A stretch of DNA of 48,914 nt from the NCBI GenBank assembly GCA_041674385.1, contig JBAYVU010000024.1, forward strand, positions 1 through 48,914, given 5' to 3'. The stretch is from JACRAR01 sp041674385. Its GTDB lineage: Bacteria; Pseudomonadota; Gammaproteobacteria; Burkholderiales; Rhodocyclaceae. A program made the translations under genes and the position numbers. The stretch's first letter is position 1. Each line of letters starts with the position of its first letter. This document shows positions 26,184-33,075 of this stretch, in pieces. The notes under the pieces are model-generated. The model searched no databases. It saw nothing but the letters and a program-made list of their open reading frames with translations, and was not told the origin of the DNA.

Positions 26184-27479
26184 CTAGGCGGCAGCCTTCT
26201 TGGCGTTGAGCTTGGCCACCTCGTCGTCCCATCCGTCCATGCGCACATAGGGGTTGGTGCGGGGTGCCGAGACCATATTGACATCGATGTCGACACCGAT
26301 GCCTTCGAGGAAATTGACGAGGCCGATGCGCTCGATCATCTCGCCGGTGCGTTCGTGTTCGAGCGCATTCTCGGCGAAGAAGTCGATGACCTTTTGTCCC
26401 AGGTCGACCAGCTGCTGGTAATCCTCGTCGGTCTTCAGGCTCATGAAGGGCACCACCACGGTGCCCATGAGGTCGCCGATCTTGAGCGTGCGCTTGCCGC
26501 CGATCAGCACCGTGCAGCCCTTGTCGGTGCCGGCCGCCAATGCGCCGGTCATGACGTTGATGCAGTGCATGCAGCGCACGCAATCCTTGTTGTCGATTTC
26601 CAGCGCCTGCTTGGCGTCGAGCGCCACCGACGAGATGTCGGCGCCTTTATTGACCTTGCCGATTTCCTTGATCTGCATGGCCTTGGTCGGGCAGCGCGAG
26701 ACCACGTCGTTGACCAGTTCGTTCATGCCGTGCTTGGCGAACCACTTCTTGGCCAGGGCTTCGTCGGTGCGCATGTTGTCGCGCCAGGTGCCGATCACCG
26801 CCATGTCGGAACGCTGGATCGAATTCATGCAGTCGTTGGGGCAGCCGGAAAACTTGAACTTGAACTTGTAGGGCAGGGCGGGGCGGTGCAGGTCGTCGAG
26901 GAAGGCATTCACCACCTGGCGCATCGCCTTGGCTTCGTCGTAGCAGGACTGTTCGCAGCGCGCCGCGCCGACGCAGGCCATCGAGGTGCGCACCGATGGG
27001 CCGGCGCCGCCCAGGTCGAAGCCCATCGCGTTGATGGCGTCGAAGGCGGGCTGCACGTTCTCGGTGGTCGCGCCCTGGAACATGATGTCCCCCGACTGGC
27101 CGTGCAGGGCGATCAGTCCGGTGCCGTGCTTTTCCCAGATGTCGCAGAATTTGCGCAGGGTGCCGGTGTCGTAGTGCATGCCTGCCGGCGGCATGATGCG
27201 CAGGGTGTGGAACTCGGCGGCGTCGGGGAAGACCGGCTTGCCGGTTTCATCCTTGATCTCGGTGAAGCGCGGGATCACCCCGCCGCCGTAGCCAATGACG
27301 CCGACCGTGCCGCCTTTCCAGTAGCCTTTGCGGGTCTGATAGGAACGTTCCAGGTGGCCGAGCAGGTCAACCACGTAGTCCTTGTCCGCGGCCAGACGCT
27401 TCAGACCGGTGACGAAGCTGGGCCAGGGGCCACTCTCGAGCTGGTCGAGATTCGGCGTGGGGTGGAGTTTCTTGGCCAT
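26184..27479 (-). CDS. dsrA: Reverse dissimilatory sulfite reductase alpha subunit (first gene of the dsr operon)
   Basis: A 431-residue catalytic subunit. Siroheme-[4Fe-4S] ligands are in ARCEQSCYDEAKA and SGCPNDCMNSIQRSDM; the ferredoxin domain has CVRCMHCINVM and SRCPTKAMQ. The ATG at 27479 is preceded by CAGGAGAC, a strong ribosome site. The gene order that follows, dsrABEFHCMKLJOPN, is the order of sulfur-oxidising beta- and gammaproteobacteria, so the enzyme works in the oxidative direction. Genes dsrR and dsrS of Allochromatium are not seen in the window. Confidence 0.97.
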   Translation of the reverse strand: MAKKLHPTPNLDQLESGPWPSFVTGLKRLAADKDYVVDLLGHLERSYQTRKGYWKGGTVGVIGYGGGVIPRFTEIKDETGKPVFPDAAEFHTLRIMPPAGMHYDTGTLRKFCDIWEKHGTGLIALHGQSGDIMFQGATTENVQPAFDAINAMGFDLGGAGPSVRTSMACVGAARCEQSCYDEAKAMRQVVNAFLDDLHRPALPYKFKFKFSGCPNDCMNSIQRSDMAVIGTWRDNMRTDEALAKKWFAKHGMNELVNDVVSRCPTKAMQIKEIGKVNKGADISSVALDAKQALEIDNKDCVRCMHCINVMTGALAAGTDKGCTVLIGGKRTLKIGDLMGTVVVPFMSLKTDEDYQQLVDLGQKVIDFFAENALEHERTGEMIERIGLVNFLEGIGVDIDVNMVSAPRTNPYVRMDGWDDEVAKLNAKKAAA

Positions 27480-27685
27480 CGTGAAAGTCTCCTGTTGTAC
27501 GTATATAAGCTTTCGTTCATGCTAAGTATTAGTGCGGCGCACAAGCCATACCCTTGGCAGGTAGTGAGGGTTCTTCCGAGGGCGTAGGCGACCCTACCCA
27601 AAGGGAGTAGATCGGACCAAGCCAACGTGGTGATGGTCGTCGCGGCGGCTAGGGTGCGATAGTCTTAAATAAAGAGGAGCGAGCC
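27480..27685. promoter_or_regulatory. Divergent promoter region between dsrA and the accessory sulfur operon
   Basis: 206 bases between two head-to-head operons. Two 15-bp near-dyads of the same form, TACCC-N5-(G/A)GGTA or GAGTA, lie at 27549-27563 (TACCCTTGGCAGGTA) and 27595-27609 (TACCCAAAGGGAGTA), 46 bases apart. This shape resembles sites of NarL/FixJ-type (LuxR-helix) response regulators. An AT-rich stretch with TATATA at about 27500-27507 could serve the dsrA promoter. The sites are read directly; the regulator class is inference. Confidence 0.5.
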
Positions 27686-27910
27686 GTGGACAACATCATC
27701 AGCCTGGACAAGTTCGAGGTTCCGGTCGGCAGACAGCAGATCGAACTCCAGCAAATCGAATACGCTGCCGGCGGCATGCCGCAACTGCGTCTGCGCATCC
27801 GCGAGGGAAGCCGTTTCACGGTGTTCGATATCGACCCGCAAACCGCGGAGCGCTGGGGGCGCAGCATGCTCGCCTGGGTTCAGGCGCAAGCGGCGCAGGA
27901 GCGGGCTTGA
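27686..27910 (+). CDS. Small conserved-looking protein opening the accessory sulfur operon
   Basis: A 74-residue acidic/basic mixed protein, start GTG at 27686 with AGAGGAG about eight bases upstream. No cysteine, no membrane segment and no signal. The middle reads QLRLRIREGSRFTVFDIDPQTAERWGRSMLAWVQ, likely a beta hairpin followed by a helix. I do not recognise a family with a known function. Its stop overlaps the TTG start of the Cas6-like gene (TTGA), so the two are translationally coupled. Confidence 0.8.
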   Translation: MDNIISLDKFEVPVGRQQIELQQIEYAAGGMPQLRLRIREGSRFTVFDIDPQTAERWGRSMLAWVQAQAAQERA

Positions 27911-28548
27911 ACGGCTCGGCAGGCAGCGCTGAGGAAGTCGTCGATGTCGTGTTCGCCGTGCACGGCAGCGCCATCGCACCGGATTACGCCGTGCCGTTGT
28001 GGCAGGCGTTACGCATGAATCTTCCGTGGCTCGCGGAGGAAGCGGACGCCGCCGTGCTGCCGCTGGCGCGCGTGGCGCATACCCAGACAGCATTGTTTCT
28101 CGGCCGTCATTCGCGGCTGGAACTGCGCCTGCCGCAACGGCGGGTTGCCGCGGCCCAGGCGCTGTGCGGCCGCAGCCTGAATCTTGGCGAGGTCGTCGGC
28201 TATTCGGGGACGCTCGAGATCGGCGCCGCCAGCCTGCGTTCATTGCGGCCAACGGCGGTGCAGTATTCCTCCTGTGTCGCGCTGAGCTGCGCCGTCGAGG
28301 CGGATTTTGTGTCGGAAGCCGGGCGTTTGCTTGCGCAGCAGGGCATCGATGCGCAACTGATCTGCGGGAAAGCGCAGACCCAGTCGGGTGCCGAAGGAGA
28401 AAACCCATTGCAGGGCTTCAGTCTGATGCTGCACGGCTTGTCGCGGGAGCATTCGCTATGCATCCAGCGTAGCGGCCTGGGTGCCGGGCGCAAGCTCGGC
28501 TGGGGGATTTTCGTGCCGCACCGGTCGGTGGCGGCGGTGGCGAATTAG
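27907..28548 (+). CDS. Cas6/Cmx6-family RAMP protein (CRISPR RNA endonuclease family) without a CRISPR array
   Basis: A 213-residue protein. In order it shows VVDVVFAVHGSAIAPDY, ALRMNLPWLAEE, HSRLELRLPQRRVAAAQALCG, SLRPTAVQYSS, GFSLMLHGLSREHSLCIQ and the glycine-rich loop GLGAGRKLGWGIF (about 190-202). This succession matches what I know of the Cas6/Cmx6 family of type I-MYXAN systems, including the RAMP G-loop near the C terminus. Residue Y27 stands where I recall a conserved histidine in Cmx6 (PDH); H19 is the only other histidine near the N terminus, so nuclease activity is uncertain. The start is the TTG at 27907, with CAGGAG five bases upstream, overlapping the preceding stop. No cas genes or repeat array are in the window. 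The neighbours are sulfur-carrier genes. Family assignment is from memory of motifs; the role here is unknown. Confidence 0.75.
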   Translation: MNGSAGSAEEVVDVVFAVHGSAIAPDYAVPLWQALRMNLPWLAEEADAAVLPLARVAHTQTALFLGRHSRLELRLPQRRVAAAQALCGRSLNLGEVVGYSGTLEIGAASLRSLRPTAVQYSSCVALSCAVEADFVSEAGRLLAQQGIDAQLICGKAQTQSGAEGENPLQGFSLMLHGLSREHSLCIQRSGLGAGRKLGWGIFVPHRSVAAVAN

Positions 28549-28593
28549 CCGACGATGGCGGCGATGTGGCGATGTGGAATTGAAAGGTGAATC

Positions 28594-29073
28594 ATGACAA
28601 ATGAAAACTCAACGGTCACGCTCGACATGTCGGGCATGACTTGTCCTGCGCCGCTGGTGGGCGCCAAGCGGGTGGTCGACGACCTGCAGCCGGGACAGAT
28701 GCTGGTGCTGATCTCGGATTGTCCGGGGACTCCGGACGATCTGGCGTCCTGGGCAAAAGTCACCGGCAACGAGGTGCTGGCCACCGAGAAGCGCGATGGC
28801 CGCAAGGTGGCCTATACCATCCGCAAAGGCGGAGCCGGCAAGCGCCATGTCAATATCACGCTGGATATCCGCGGCGTGAGTTGTCCCGGCCCGATCCTCG
28901 AAGCGAAGAAGCTGCTGGATGCGATGCAATCCGGCGAAGTGCTGCTGTTGATCAGCAACTGCCCCGGCTCGTCGGCCGACATCAAGGCCTGGTCGAAAGC
29001 CGGTTCGGTCGACCTCGATGCCGTGGTCGAAGCCGGTCGCGGCACCCATGAATTCTATTTGCGAAAAAAATAG
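28594..29073 (+). CDS. Tandem TusA-domain sulfur carrier protein
   Basis: A 159-residue protein made of two TusA-like domains with an exact 80-residue period. Domain 1 has the persulfide-site motif CPAP with C17, domain 2 has CPGP with C97. Each domain also has a second cysteine in the motif S(D/N)CPG, C43 and C123, where single-domain TusA usually has a D-P-G type sequence. TusA proteins pass sulfane sulfur between rhodaneses and DsrEFH/DsrC. The ribosome site AAAGGTGA precedes the ATG. It lies 45 bases after the Cas6-like gene and 11 before the DsrC paralogue. Not a known named gene to me. Confidence 0.9.
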   Translation: MTNENSTVTLDMSGMTCPAPLVGAKRVVDDLQPGQMLVLISDCPGTPDDLASWAKVTGNEVLATEKRDGRKVAYTIRKGGAGKRHVNITLDIRGVSCPGPILEAKKLLDAMQSGEVLLLISNCPGSSADIKAWSKAGSVDLDAVVEAGRGTHEFYLRKK

Positions 29074-29084
29074 GGAGGAACATC

Positions 29085-29417
29085 ATGAGTTACCTCATCA
29101 ATGGCGAAGACAAGCCCACCGACGCGGACGGTTACCTGTTGGAAGCGGATTTCAGCGACGAAGCCGTACAGGTGATTGCCGCAGCCGAAGGGCTGGCACT
29201 GACCGATGACCACTGGAAGATCATCAGCTTTCTGCGCGACAAGTATCGCGAAGACGGCCACACCCCGAACTTTCGTGCCATGCTCAAGGAGGTGTCCGAG
29301 GACATCCTGCCGGGGTGCGACAGCAAGGGACTCTACGACCTGTTCCCGGTCGGTCCGGCCAAGCAGGGCTGCAAGGTCGCCGGCCTGCCGCAGCCGTACG
29401 GCAAAGGCGGTTATTGA
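29085..29417 (+). CDS. DsrC/TusE-family paralogue lacking the C-terminal cysteine
   Basis: A 110-residue DsrC-fold protein (SYLINGEDKPTDADGYLLEA, DDHWKIISFLRDKY, LYDLFPVGPAKQGCKVAGLPQPYGKGGY). It keeps the inner arm cysteine, C96 in KQGCKVAG, but has K107 where DsrC and TusE have their penultimate cysteine. That is the reverse of TusE, which keeps only the outer one. It probably cannot form the intramolecular disulfide/trisulfide of DsrC, and may bind sulfur on C96 alone or act as a regulator or scaffold. GGGAGGA precedes the ATG. It ends the divergent operon. Confidence 0.92.
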   Translation: MSYLINGEDKPTDADGYLLEADFSDEAVQVIAAAEGLALTDDHWKIISFLRDKYREDGHTPNFRAMLKEVSEDILPGCDSKGLYDLFPVGPAKQGCKVAGLPQPYGKGGY

Positions 29418-29573
29418 GGGGAGCAGGTCACTTTCTACCCGCCAAAAATATCATCAGCTTCTTTGCTTTTCGGGAGAGTCCATATCCATATAGGACGGCT
29501 CAGGGCTTGGTCGGCCAGGCAATTTGTACTTGGCGGTGTTGTGTCACACTGTGAGCACGCTTCGCCGATTAGG

Positions 29574-29969
29574 TCATGCAGCTATAAATCCCGGCAACTT
29601 GGAAGCCTTCACATCGAAGGTTGCCGTCGCTCGACATCCAAGTCGTCGGTTTTGGACGCCAATCAGACAATCAGCGAAATCGGCAGTCGTATCCTTCCAG
29701 ATGAAAAGAGCCTCCTCGATGGCCGGTTCATCCTCGAATCGAACATCGGTCGCATCGAGCAAGCCCGAGATGGCCTCAATGATCACATTCTTCGGCAGGC
29801 TGTATCGGCTACGCAGCACCCATTCGGTTTCCAGGAGAACCAGCTGGCTTATGAAAACGCAGCGCTCTGCCGCGACCTCACGTTTGATCAGCTTGCGTGC
29901 CTTTTCAAACTGAGCTTCGTCATCCCGAACCAGAAAGCGAACGAGAACGTTGGTATCAAACCCCAGCAT
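29574..29969 (-). CDS. vapC: PIN-domain toxin, VapC family
   Basis: A 131-residue PIN-domain ribonuclease. The acidic metal-binding residues are visible in LGFDTNVLVR, VLLETEWVL and DFADCLIG. VapC toxins cut specific RNAs, commonly initiator tRNA or the sarcin-ricin loop. I start it at the ATG at 29969, which overlaps the antitoxin stop (TGATG) and gives the family-like N terminus; a GTG one codon earlier is possible. It is co-transcribed with and coupled to the antitoxin gene. Confidence 0.9.
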   Translation of the reverse strand: MLGFDTNVLVRFLVRDDEAQFEKARKLIKREVAAERCVFISQLVLLETEWVLRSRYSLPKNVIIEAISGLLDATDVRFEDEPAIEEALFIWKDTTADFADCLIGVQNRRLGCRATATFDVKASKLPGFIAA

Positions 29970-30187
29970 CACCGCGACAACTGCTCAACCGCAACGGGCT
30001 TGCGGCCCTTCTTGTGTAACACGCCCGCCAGTTCGGTAACACTCTTGGACTTCACCCGCATGACCACTGTGGCATCTGGCATCAACGTGAATGTCATCCG
30101 GTCTCCGGCCTTCATGGAAAGGCTATCCCGAATTTCCTTGGGGATCGTTGTTTGACCCTTGCTGGTAAGCGTAGCCTCGTTTGACAT
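29969..30187 (-). CDS. vapB: AbrB/MazE-type antitoxin of the VapC toxin
   Basis: A 72-residue SpoVT/AbrB swapped-hairpin DNA-binding protein (ATLTSKGQTTIPKEIRDSL, then GDRMTFTLMPDATVVMRVK) with a basic C-terminal tail that would wrap the toxin. AAGGAGG lies just upstream of the ATG. It should bind the palindrome overlapping its own promoter. First gene of the pair. Confidence 0.92.
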   Translation of the reverse strand: MSNEATLTSKGQTTIPKEIRDSLSMKAGDRMTFTLMPDATVVMRVKSKSVTELAGVLHKKGRKPVAVEQLSR

Positions 30188-30203
30188 CGCAACCTCCTTT
30201 TGC

Positions 30204-30245
30204 CCTTACGATTATCATTATAGTAAGGCGGTTGATTGCTGGCAA
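30204..30245 (-). promoter_or_regulatory. vapBC promoter with overlapping operator
   Basis: On the minus strand, TTGCCA (30240-30245) and TATAAT (30217-30222) are separated by exactly 17 bases. The 25-bp dyad CCTTAC...GTAAGG (30204-30228), with an AT-rich near-palindromic core, covers the -10 element. The antitoxin-toxin complex would thus block its own promoter, the standard autoregulation of such operons. Confidence 0.8.
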
Positions 30246-30425
30246 CATGTGGGTGATTGCTTACCTGGACGGCTGTTATCAGGCGATACTCCTGAATGTC
30301 TTCTGCTGGCCCAGACACGGTGGCAATCGTGTCGTCAGCGATGTTTGAATCGCTTTGAAGCGTTCAGCAATCGGCTCTCAAGACCTGCGCTTGGAATACA
30401 ATGAGGAACCCATTTCGGATCAGCC

Positions 30426-31007
30426 ATGGCCATTCGCATTCGCAGCAGCTTCCATTCCCGCGACCGGCAGCGCACGCCGCAGGAGCTTGCCAGCGTAGCG
30501 GCGATGCTCGGCTGGAAGCTGGCGATCGACTCGATCAAGCGGCTGCGCGAGGCCAGTTTCGAGATCGACCTGGGTCACGCGTATTTCGATTTCGTTTGCG
30601 AATACCTGGCCTTTCTTGCGCATGCGGCCGACCGCGTCGCGCATCGCGATTTGTCGGCTGAGCGGCGCCAGGCATTTACCCAGGCGCTGGTGCTGCGGCT
30701 GGCCGAGGTGATCGAGGACAATGCCGAGATGCGTTTGGTTGATGGCGCGGCGGGTGAATGCCGTTCGCATTTCATCGCGTTGTACAACCTTGTCGGCGAA
30801 GATTATGCGCAGTTCGAATATGCCGCCGATGGCCCCGACTTCGGCTTTCGCCGCTGCTTCGCCGCACGTGTCCGCGAACTCATGCCGGAGAAGGATCGCT
30901 TGTGGACCTATGACCAGCTCATGGAGGTCGAGATTCCAGAAGCGATCAAGGCGTTGGAAAAGACCCTGCCCGGCATGTTTGCCGCTGCTGCGCAATTCGT
31001 TTCCTGA
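30426..31007 (+). CDS. Hypothetical protein
   Basis: A 193-residue, mostly helical soluble protein starting MAIRIRSSFHSRDRQRTPQEL. No signal peptide, no membrane segment, no metal or nucleotide motif that I recognise. The C-terminal part (DQLMEVEIPEAIKALEKTLPGMFAAA) looks amphipathic. It stands alone, 238 bases from the divergent vapB gene and 138 before the second PEBP gene. The region 30188-30425 upstream contains the vapBC promoter and nothing else certain. Function unknown. Confidence 0.75.
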   Translation: MAIRIRSSFHSRDRQRTPQELASVAAMLGWKLAIDSIKRLREASFEIDLGHAYFDFVCEYLAFLAHAADRVAHRDLSAERRQAFTQALVLRLAEVIEDNAEMRLVDGAAGECRSHFIALYNLVGEDYAQFEYAADGPDFGFRRCFAARVRELMPEKDRLWTYDQLMEVEIPEAIKALEKTLPGMFAAAAQFVS

Positions 31008-31053
31008 AAGGCCTGGACTGCTGTCCTGACTGAAATACATCCGGGTGGTCCGC

Positions 31054-31077
31054 GTCCGGGCGTCCGGGCGTCCGGGT
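31054..31077. repeat. Three tandem 8-bp GTCCGGGC/T units
   Basis: GTCCGGGC, GTCCGGGC and GTCCGGGT in succession, between a hypothetical gene and the promoter of the PEBP gene. Simple slippage repeat. Confidence 0.7.
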
Positions 31078-31085
31078 CTCTTCGC

Positions 31086-31114
31086 TTGCCGCTGGTCTTG
31101 CACTTGACTACAAT
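31086..31114 (+). promoter_or_regulatory. Promoter of the second PEBP gene
   Basis: TTGCCG (31086-31091) and TACAAT (31109-31114) with a 17-base spacer, 31 bases before the ATG. A good sigma-70 type match. Confidence 0.6.
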
Positions 31115-31145
31115 TCCCCAGGATTGTGCCACTGAGAGGAGAAGC

Positions 31146-31682
31146 ATGATGTCCGCACTCAACGCTCCCAAGCAACACGAAGACTCTCCCCGGTTCACCC
31201 TGACCAGTGCCGATTTCAAGCCAAACGGTACGATCCAGATGGAACAGGTGTTCAATGGTTCCAGTTGTACCGGCAAGAACATTTCGCCCGCGCTTGCCTG
31301 GTCCGGCGCGCCCGCGGGCACGAAGAGTTTCGCGCTGCTAGTCCATGATCCCGATGCGCCCACCGGCGGTGCCGGATGGTGGCACTGGCTGGTGGTCAAT
31401 ATCCCGGCCAGCGCGACGGCGTTGGCGAAGGACGCGGGCAAGGCGGATGGTTCGAACCTGCCCGCCGGTGCGGTCCAGGTTGGCACCGACTTCGGCAGTC
31501 CCGGGTGGGGCGGCCCTTGCCCGCCGGTCGGCGACGAACCGCACCGCTACAACTTTACCCTGTACGCCCTCAAGACAGATCGTCTCGACGTGAGCGGCGC
31601 GAGCGCGTCGCTGGCGGGCTTCATGGTCAACGCCTATGCGATCGGCAAGGCGACGCTCACCGGCATGTTCGGAAGGAAGTAG
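31146..31682 (+). CDS. YbhB/YbcL-type PEBP protein, cytosolic
   Basis: A 178-residue PEBP family protein. Motifs seen: NISPALAWSGAPAGTKSFALLVHDPDAP, WWHWLVVNIPA and GWGGPCPPVGDEPHRYNFTLYALK. It has no signal peptide, unlike the PEBP at 2836, so the two paralogues likely work in different compartments. The ATG at 31146 has GAGGAG six bases upstream. Substrate unknown; some bacterial relatives bind small anionic ligands. Confidence 0.9.
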   Translation: MMSALNAPKQHEDSPRFTLTSADFKPNGTIQMEQVFNGSSCTGKNISPALAWSGAPAGTKSFALLVHDPDAPTGGAGWWHWLVVNIPASATALAKDAGKADGSNLPAGAVQVGTDFGSPGWGGPCPPVGDEPHRYNFTLYALKTDRLDVSGASASLAGFMVNAYAIGKATLTGMFGRK

Positions 31683-31708
31683 CTTAGCTCAACAGGAGGT
31701 AACCAACC

Positions 31709-31957
31709 ATGCTGGACCAGAACACGATTGAAGCCCTGAAGCAGTTGGGGATCAGTGCCGAGTCCGCCGAGGCGGCGATGTCCGGCATGCTTTTCCTGAC
31801 GCTGCTTAGTGTGGCGACGGCCATTCCGACGGGGATACTGGCCAAGCGCAAGGGGCGCTCGGTGGCCTTCTGGGTGATCTTCGCCCTGACGATTCCGGTG
31901 ATCCCTTTGCTGCTGGTCTGGCTATTGCCCAAGCTTTATTCCGATCCGGAGAAATAG
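31709..31957 (+). CDS. Small membrane protein
   Basis: An 82-residue protein with AGGAGGT in front of its ATG. Two hydrophobic helices (about 25-44 and 52-74) are joined by a basic loop AKRKGRS, which suggests a hairpin with both ends outside. The end is hydrophilic (YSDPEK). No family is recognised. It may be co-transcribed with the PEBP gene 26 bases upstream. The stop codon lies in the first unit of a 12-bp tandem repeat. Confidence 0.75.
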   Translation: MLDQNTIEALKQLGISAESAEAAMSGMLFLTLLSVATAIPTGILAKRKGRSVAFWVIFALTIPVIPLLLVWLLPKLYSDPEK

Positions 31958-31986
31958 AAGACGAAATAGAAGACGAAATAGAAGAC
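31951..31986. repeat. Three perfect 12-bp tandem repeats
   Basis: GAAATAGAAGAC occurs three times without change. The first copy contains the stop codon TAG of the small membrane protein gene, and the further copies carry the same codons and stops in frame. Recent slippage is the likely origin. Confidence 0.9.
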
Positions 31987-32059
31987 CCTATCCGAAGCAT
32001 CCTGTCGGCGATCGAGGCGCAGAAAAAGCCGTGACAGGATGCTGTCATCCCGGGTTCGG

Positions 32060-32109
32060 ATTTTCCCTAAGAATTTCCCTAGGGTTTCCCCTGAGATTTT
32101 CCCTGAGGG
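32060..32109. repeat. Four imperfect repeats with TTTCCCT core
   Basis: Units of 11-14 bases sharing (A)TTT(T)CCC(C)T(A/G)AG start at 32060, 32073, 32085 and 32096. They precede the HDOD gene promoter. Could be slippage or a cluster of protein sites; undecided. Confidence 0.6.
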
Positions 32110-32198
32110 AATGCGGCTAGTCGATTGGGTTTCGTGCGCTTTTCCGTATTCCGCCGCATATAATGTAGTCAGATTGATTTCTCCACGGTGCAGTAGTT

Positions 32199-33062
32199 AT
32201 GCAGCAGATATCCGCTGAACTGGAAAAGCGCTTGGGCAGTGCCGTCGAACGCATGCCGCCGTTTCCCAAAAGCGTGCAGCGCGTGCTGGAACTGACGCGC
32301 GACATCAACTGCCGCCCCAAGGACTTGGTCGAAGTGATCGAGAAAGATCCGGTCATCACCATCAAGGTACTCAAGGTGATCAACTCGGCTTATTACGGCT
32401 TGACCAACAAGATCACCTCGGTCAACCAGACGGTGATCTATCTCGGGGCGAATACCCTCAAGAATCTGGCGCTGTCCTTTTCCACCATCGGCATGCTGCC
32501 GAACAAGAACGACGCAGGCTTCGATGTCCATCATTACCTGGTGTCTTCCCTGGTCACCGCTGGCCTCGCGCGGCTGCTCGGCGCCAAGTATGCCCCTGGC
32601 GAAACCGATCCGACCGATTGCTACGTCGCCGGCCTGCTGCACGATTTCGGCAAGGTGGTGTTTGCCCTGAGCATGCCGGAAGAGTTTCGCCAGGCGCTGG
32701 CGCTCTCGGCCAACGACAACCTGCCGCTGCACAAGGCTGAAAAAGCCGTTATCGGCGCCGATCACACGGTGGTGGGGGCAATGCTGGTGAAGCGCTGGCA
32801 GTTCCCGGATGCGCTGGTCGAATGTATCGCCGGCCATCACAATCGCACCCAGACGTCGGCGATGGGCGAATGCCTGCATGTCGCCGACCTGATCGCCGAG
32901 CGCTTGGGCTATGATTCGAACGGCAGGGTCAGTGCGGAAAGAGCCGCCCTGGCGCTGTCCAGTCGCTTTGGCGGCAATCTCGATACGGTGATGGCCAGTT
33001 TGGGTGATTTGAGCAAGGTCATCGAAGAAGCGCAAATGTTTTCCCGCTCGGAGGCGGCATGA
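32199..33062 (+). CDS. HDOD-domain signalling protein
   Basis: A 287-residue protein whose main part (about 15-210) is an HDOD domain: LPPFPKSVQRVLELT-like start, EVIEKDPVITIKVLKVINSAYYG and the later LLHDFGKVV and IAGHHN segments. HDOD domains are divergent HD hydrolases acting in signal and c-di-GMP-related regulation. The HD pair is present in GLLHDFGK, so residual metal binding is possible. A TATAAT box at 32159-32164 lies 35 bases upstream of the ATG, but no good -35 pairs with it. The next gene follows after 13 bases. Confidence 0.9.
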   Translation: MQQISAELEKRLGSAVERMPPFPKSVQRVLELTRDINCRPKDLVEVIEKDPVITIKVLKVINSAYYGLTNKITSVNQTVIYLGANTLKNLALSFSTIGMLPNKNDAGFDVHHYLVSSLVTAGLARLLGAKYAPGETDPTDCYVAGLLHDFGKVVFALSMPEEFRQALALSANDNLPLHKAEKAVIGADHTVVGAMLVKRWQFPDALVECIAGHHNRTQTSAMGECLHVADLIAERLGYDSNGRVSAERAALALSSRFGGNLDTVMASLGDLSKVIEEAQMFSRSEAA

Positions 33063-33075
33063 GACAGTTTCCAAG

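Noticed and set aside
25053..27587. Long plus-strand open frame opposite dsrA and dsrB
   Set aside because: Antisense shadow of high-GC coding DNA with no family features.
27480..30425. CRISPR array expected near the Cas6-like gene
   Set aside because: Both flanks were read for regularly spaced 25-40 bp repeats; none was found, and the neighbouring stretches are coding sequence for sulfur proteins.
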